Source: Lamellibrachia columna
Lineage: Eukaryota > Annelida > Polychaeta > Sabellida > Siboglinidae
Reading direction: 5' to 3'
DNA: 64,000 nucleotides
NCBI GenBank assembly: GCA_963662155.1
Contig: OY759267.1
Location: forward strand, 11,655,623 to 11,719,622
Shown here: one piece after another, positions 60,231 through 64,000 of the stretch
Layout: each line of letters begins with the position of its first letter
How positions within the stretch are numbered: position 1 is the stretch's first letter
The notes under the pieces: model-generated
What the model was told of the DNA's origin: nothing
What the model saw: the letters and a program-made list of their open reading frames with translations, nothing else
Databases searched by the model: none
Program-made: the position numbers and the translations under genes

Positions 60231-60474
60231 GTAAACGATTACTTAAACAAGTGTTTTGCCTACTCAAATCACAAAATTCAGTAATAAATCATTCTTCAGG
60301 GGACATTGAAGTGCAGTGACGACGTCTCTCGGACAGTTGAATGTTAGTGTGCATTCGCGACCAATACCCGTGAACAAATGCATACTAGCAGTGAACTTCG
60401 CCCAGCAGTCACCAGAAGACACAAAACGGTCTTTTCAGAGCCAACCACACTTTCACAAAAGAGTTGCTACATTG
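60231..60474 (+). repeat. 244-bp repeat, second identical copy
   Basis: Same sequence and orientation as 57479-57722, here adjoining the inverted block R copy 3. A short + ORF across it (SVHSRPIPVNKCILAVNFAQ) has no known family. Confidence 0.9.
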
Positions 60475-60639
60475 TCATTGGGTGTGAACGATTTCTAGGT
60501 TTGAATAATTCTCTATTTATTACTGAATTGTGTGATTTGGGCAAGCAAGACACTTGTTTATGAGTAAGATTTAAAGATATTTGCACGATCTGTTAACTTT
60601 TTATTATTTTTTGATATATGTGCGATGTCTTTGCTCTTT

Positions 60640-60910
60640 TACGTTATCTTATGTTTTTTGTCGAGATATTTGTCGGTGGATTTTTTTGGGATTTTCAAAA
60701 TTAAATTGAACTCTATTTTTTTGTTCTTAGACTGCGTACAAGATATTTGTCAGTGAAATTACCTGTCCAGTACGATTTTTTGGGGCTTTTTAACATTAAA
60801 TTGTCAATTTTTTTAGTTTTTCGTAACATTATATTGCACTTTTTCTTCCATTTTTCGTATTTTCTTATACTGCGGTACGAAATATTTGACAGTGAAATCG
60901 CCTTTCCGGT
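60640..60910 (+). repeat. Degenerate ~110-bp tandem repeat, about 2.5 copies
   Basis: GATATTTGTCGGTGGATTTT, GATATTTGTCAGTGAAATTA and AATATTTGACAGTGAAATCG each start a T-rich unit with a CTTAYACTGCG-type word before the next. Confidence 0.7.
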
Positions 60911-61129
60911 TCTGATGCCACCGTGATATTGTTACAGCACATTTCGGATGATCGCTATATTAACAACACCGGCTATTGCCGGTATAGCGTTGTTTTGGGC
61001 ACTAAAAGTGCGCTCAAACACAATATTTTTTATAAATATACGTCCGTTTTGTACCTGATCCGTTGGGGAGTGATGCAAAGAACACATTAGCATCGAAAAA
61101 ATTAGGTAAAAATTTCATCTAATAGCGAA

Positions 61130-64000
61130 CAGGTCTGGGGCGAGTGGTCAGACAAAGCACAGTCCAGCCACACCTCTTGATCATGGAACCCGGGAGGAAA
61201 ATGGCCTACGACAACTGCGGAAAACTTGTGGGCACAGCGGCTTGGGCCAATCACCCACTCAATTGTTATTGAAATTGATTACAGAAACCGAAACCATGAA
61301 TACTCAACCACACCTCGATCTGAGCAAAGCAGGCTGTCCTGGAAGGGTGCGTATCCCTTGGCTTGGGTGAAAGCCGACAGGAAGCCCAAGGGAGGAAGAG
61401 TCTGCTACAGCTCAAGTAAAAAATTAGAATTGGATGTCAGGACACTGTACCAGGCAGGAAAACTGGCACGGCTCGCCAAAGAAATGAGAAGATACAAGCT
61501 GAGCATCATTGGAGTCTGTGAAAGCAGATGGAACACCTTTGGGAAGGTTACAATTAGCTATGGAGAAACTTACTTGTACTCTGGGAATGAGAGACAAGAA
61601 GATGCGCACACACATGGAGTAGGGCTGCTCCTCTCAAAGGATGCAGCAAAAAGTCTCATCGAATGGGAACCAGTCTCGGAGAGAATAATCACAGCCAGGT
61701 TTACATCAAAAGGTCGGAACATCACCATTATACATTGCTATGCACCAACCAACTCTGCTGAATTTGAAGAGAAAGAGACCTTCTACCAACATCTACAAAC
61801 AGTCACCCAAAAACTACCGGAGAGGGATATCCAAGTTGTTATGGGGGATATGAATGCCAAGATTGGAAAGGATAATGACAACTGGAAAGGCACAATGGGG
61901 AAAGAAGGTCTGGGACAGATGAATGAGAACGGTCTGCCGTTTGCAGATTTCTGTACTCTCAATGAACTGATAATCGAAGGAACCCTCTTTCCACACAAGC
62001 CTACACACAAAGCCACATGGATATCCCCAGATTTACAGACGGAAAACCAAATTGACCACATAACAATCACCAAGAAATGGAGGAGAGTGCTTCTAGACGT
62101 CAGAGTGAAAAGAGGAGCTGACATTAACTCCGACCACCACCTCCTTGTGGGTGAATTTAGGATGAAGCTAGCAGCAAAGAAGAAGACGGATAACAAGGTA
62201 CAAAGAAGGTTTGAGATAAGAAAACTTCAAAATACTAAAATACGACAGGAACTGGGAATCGCACTACGGAACAGGTTCCAAGCTTTGGAAGAGGGAAAAA
62301 CATTGATGAAAAGTGGACAAGATGCAAGAATGCAATTACCGACACCTGTGAACAAGTACTAGGCTGCTGGGAAGCTAGGAGGAAGGACTGGATTACAGAC
62401 GACACCTGGGAAGCTATTGAGGCAAGGAAGGAGACTAAAATGAAACTCAACAAGGAAGCAGATGACACAAGGAAAAAAAAATGCAGCAGGAATACCAGGA
62501 AAGAAACAAAACAGTTAAAAAGAAGACAAAGAGGGACAAGAAAACATATGTCGAAAAACTAGCAAACGAGGCTGAGATCGCAGCTAGGCAAAATCACTCC
62601 AGAGAGTTATACATGATCACCAGACAGCTAGCAGGGAAGAACAAGAGCACTAGTTGCCCCATCAGGGACAAACAGGGAAACCTTTTCACTAAGGAATCTC
62701 TACAGTTACAACGCTGGAAAGAATATTTCCAAGATATCTTGATTAGGCCTCCACCAGCTTCAATCCCAGACATTGAGGAAGCAACTGAAGACCTTAACAT
62801 TAATTGTGGTAGGATATCCAAACAGGTGATCAAGAGAGCCATCAAAAAGCTGAAGCTAGGCAAAGCACCTGGAATTGACAATATACCATCTGATGTCTTA
62901 AAACCTGATATTGGGGCCACCACAGACGTTTTATACAGCGTGCTAAATGAGATATGGGATAAAGAGGAAATACCAACTGAATGGAAGACAGGTATGCTAG
63001 TTACAATCCCCAAGAAAGGCAACCTCAGTGAATGTAAGAACTGGAGAGGGATCATGCTTCTATCAGTGCCCAGTAAAATTCTCTGCCGTATCATCCTGGA
63101 TAGGATACAAGAAACAGTTGACAAGAAGCTAAGAAAGGAACAAGCTGGCTTTAGAAAGGATAAATCCTGCACAGATCACATTGCTACACTCAGGATTATC
63201 GTTGAACAATGCATTGAATGGCAGAGCTCCCTTTACATAAACTTTGTGGACTTCGAAAAAGCATTCGATAGTATAGATATGACAGTTCTATGGAAGCTCC
63301 TGAGGCACTATGGTTTACCCACAAAATTTGTAACCCTAATAAAGAACATGTACGAAGGTTTCACTAGTCATGTCATCTTTAATGGACAAGTTTCAGAAGA
63401 CTTAAGATTGGAACTGGAGTACGACAGGGCTGCTTGCTATCTCCACTGTTCTTTCTGATAGCCATAGACTGGACAATGAAAAGATCCACAGAACACCATC
63501 GTACTGGGATCCGGTGGAACTTGTTCTCACAACTAGAAGACCTGGATTTTGCAGATGATCTAGCACTACTCTCAGAAACCCATAAACACATGTAACAAAA
63601 AACAGAAAGGCTTCAAGAAAAAAGCAGCCAACTGGGTCTTAAGATCAATGTGGGAAAGACAAAGGTGATGAAAGTCAACAGCAGATCCTCCGAACCCATC
63701 TTATTAGAAAGTGGTACTGTTGAGGTAGTACAAGACTTCATCTACCTCGGGAGCAACATCAGTACAAATGGTGGAGCTGACAAAGATGTGTAGCTACGCA
63801 TCAATAAAGCTCGCCATGCCTTCAGAACCCTACGCCCTGTATGGCTCTCTTCCCAACTATCCATAAACACTAAGATCCGCATTTTCAACATCAACGTTAA
63901 ACCAGTTCTTCTCTATGGCTGTGAAACGTGGAAAACTACTCAGTCTCTCAACAACAAACTCCAAGTCTTCATCAACAGTCGCCTCCGATACATCCTCAAG
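61130..64000 (+). mobile_element. RTE-like LINE, longer copy, runs off the window
   Basis: Same family as 9670-12188 but with a nearly complete APE endonuclease. Catalytic Glu in IIGVCESRW (about 61510), GDMNAKIG (about 61845), ENQIDHITI and SDHHLL (about 62130). The RT follows: KLGKAPGIDNIPSDVL, NWRGIMLLSV, INFVDFEKAFDSID, then after a frameshift near 63405 DLDFADDLALLS (about 63540). Other lesions: frameshifts near 62300 and 62475, both in A-runs, then TAA near 63594 and TAG near 63790. The endonuclease is readable from LSWKGAYPLA at about 61335. The 3' end and TAAG tail lie beyond base 64000. Confidence 0.9.

Overview
This is eukaryotic genomic DNA, most likely from a marine invertebrate. 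Supporting signs are GT-AG introns, a broad range of old retro- and DNA transposons, long (AC)n, (GA)n, ATC and tetranucleotide microsatellites, tRNA-derived SINEs, and no dense operonic coding. The RTE-like and CR1-like LINEs, Merlin, Harbinger, hAT and Ty3 elements and an HNH/His-Me-finger gene remnant fit several lineages (mollusc, lancelet, hemichordate, annelid). I cannot name the species.

One conserved host gene is well supported. It is a three-exon gene on the + strand, exons 31946-32065, 42102-42224 and 42458-42532, encoding a 105-residue homologue of the small ribosome-biogenesis protein RBIS (C8orf59). All exons join in phase 0. Intron 1 is about 10 kb. About three quarters of it is one 7,658-bp DNA transposon (32848-40505) with a perfect 8-bp target-site duplication (TSD). 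Its ends look hAT-like, but its internal minus-strand gene belongs to an uncharacterised transposase-like family, not hAT. That family has SDGxxTQYRNK and HGKGAxDAxGG motifs; this copy adds a 20-copy 27-bp coding repeat. The element also holds repeated GTCACATAGTTGA motifs and a 476-bp-period tandem duplication. It is the best candidate here for an undescribed system.

Layout. 1-5.6 kb: degraded LINE and Ty3 fragments, a hAT-type MITE and a strong 24-bp hairpin. 5.6-9.6 kb: a SINE-like sequence, a 60-bp minisatellite, a CR1-like LINE copy holding a local inversion at an (AC)n tract, and a CpG-rich block. 9.7-13.9 kb: an RTE-like LINE abutting a second LINE. 14-16.3 kb: an HNH-type pseudogene between direct repeats. 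18-23 kb: a Ty3 LTR, a hAT element containing a Tigger fragment, a gag fragment, a broken THAP gene and a SINE. 23.8-25 kb: Merlin fused to a gag fragment. 26.4-27.1 kb: a deleted Harbinger element with TTA TSDs. 27.7-30.3 kb: a Ty3 pol remnant with its 3' LTR. 31.9-42.5 kb: the RBIS gene. 44-48.8 kb: AGGTCA-like repeats, inverted 17-bp satellite arms, a HECT-like remnant and a MITE. 49.4-50.6 kb: a two-exon integrase-core gene. 50.8-53.2 kb: a Ty3 element with 5' LTR. 53.2-60.5 kb: duplicated and inverted repeat blocks carrying a CR1-like LINE, with an apparent empty-site copy. 61.1-64 kb: a longer RTE-like LINE running off the window.

Nearly every element carries frameshifts or stops, so the window reads as an intron and intergenic region that has collected nested transposons. 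The least decayed coding units are the RBIS gene, the CR1-like LINE at 55-56.4 kb and the integrase-core gene.
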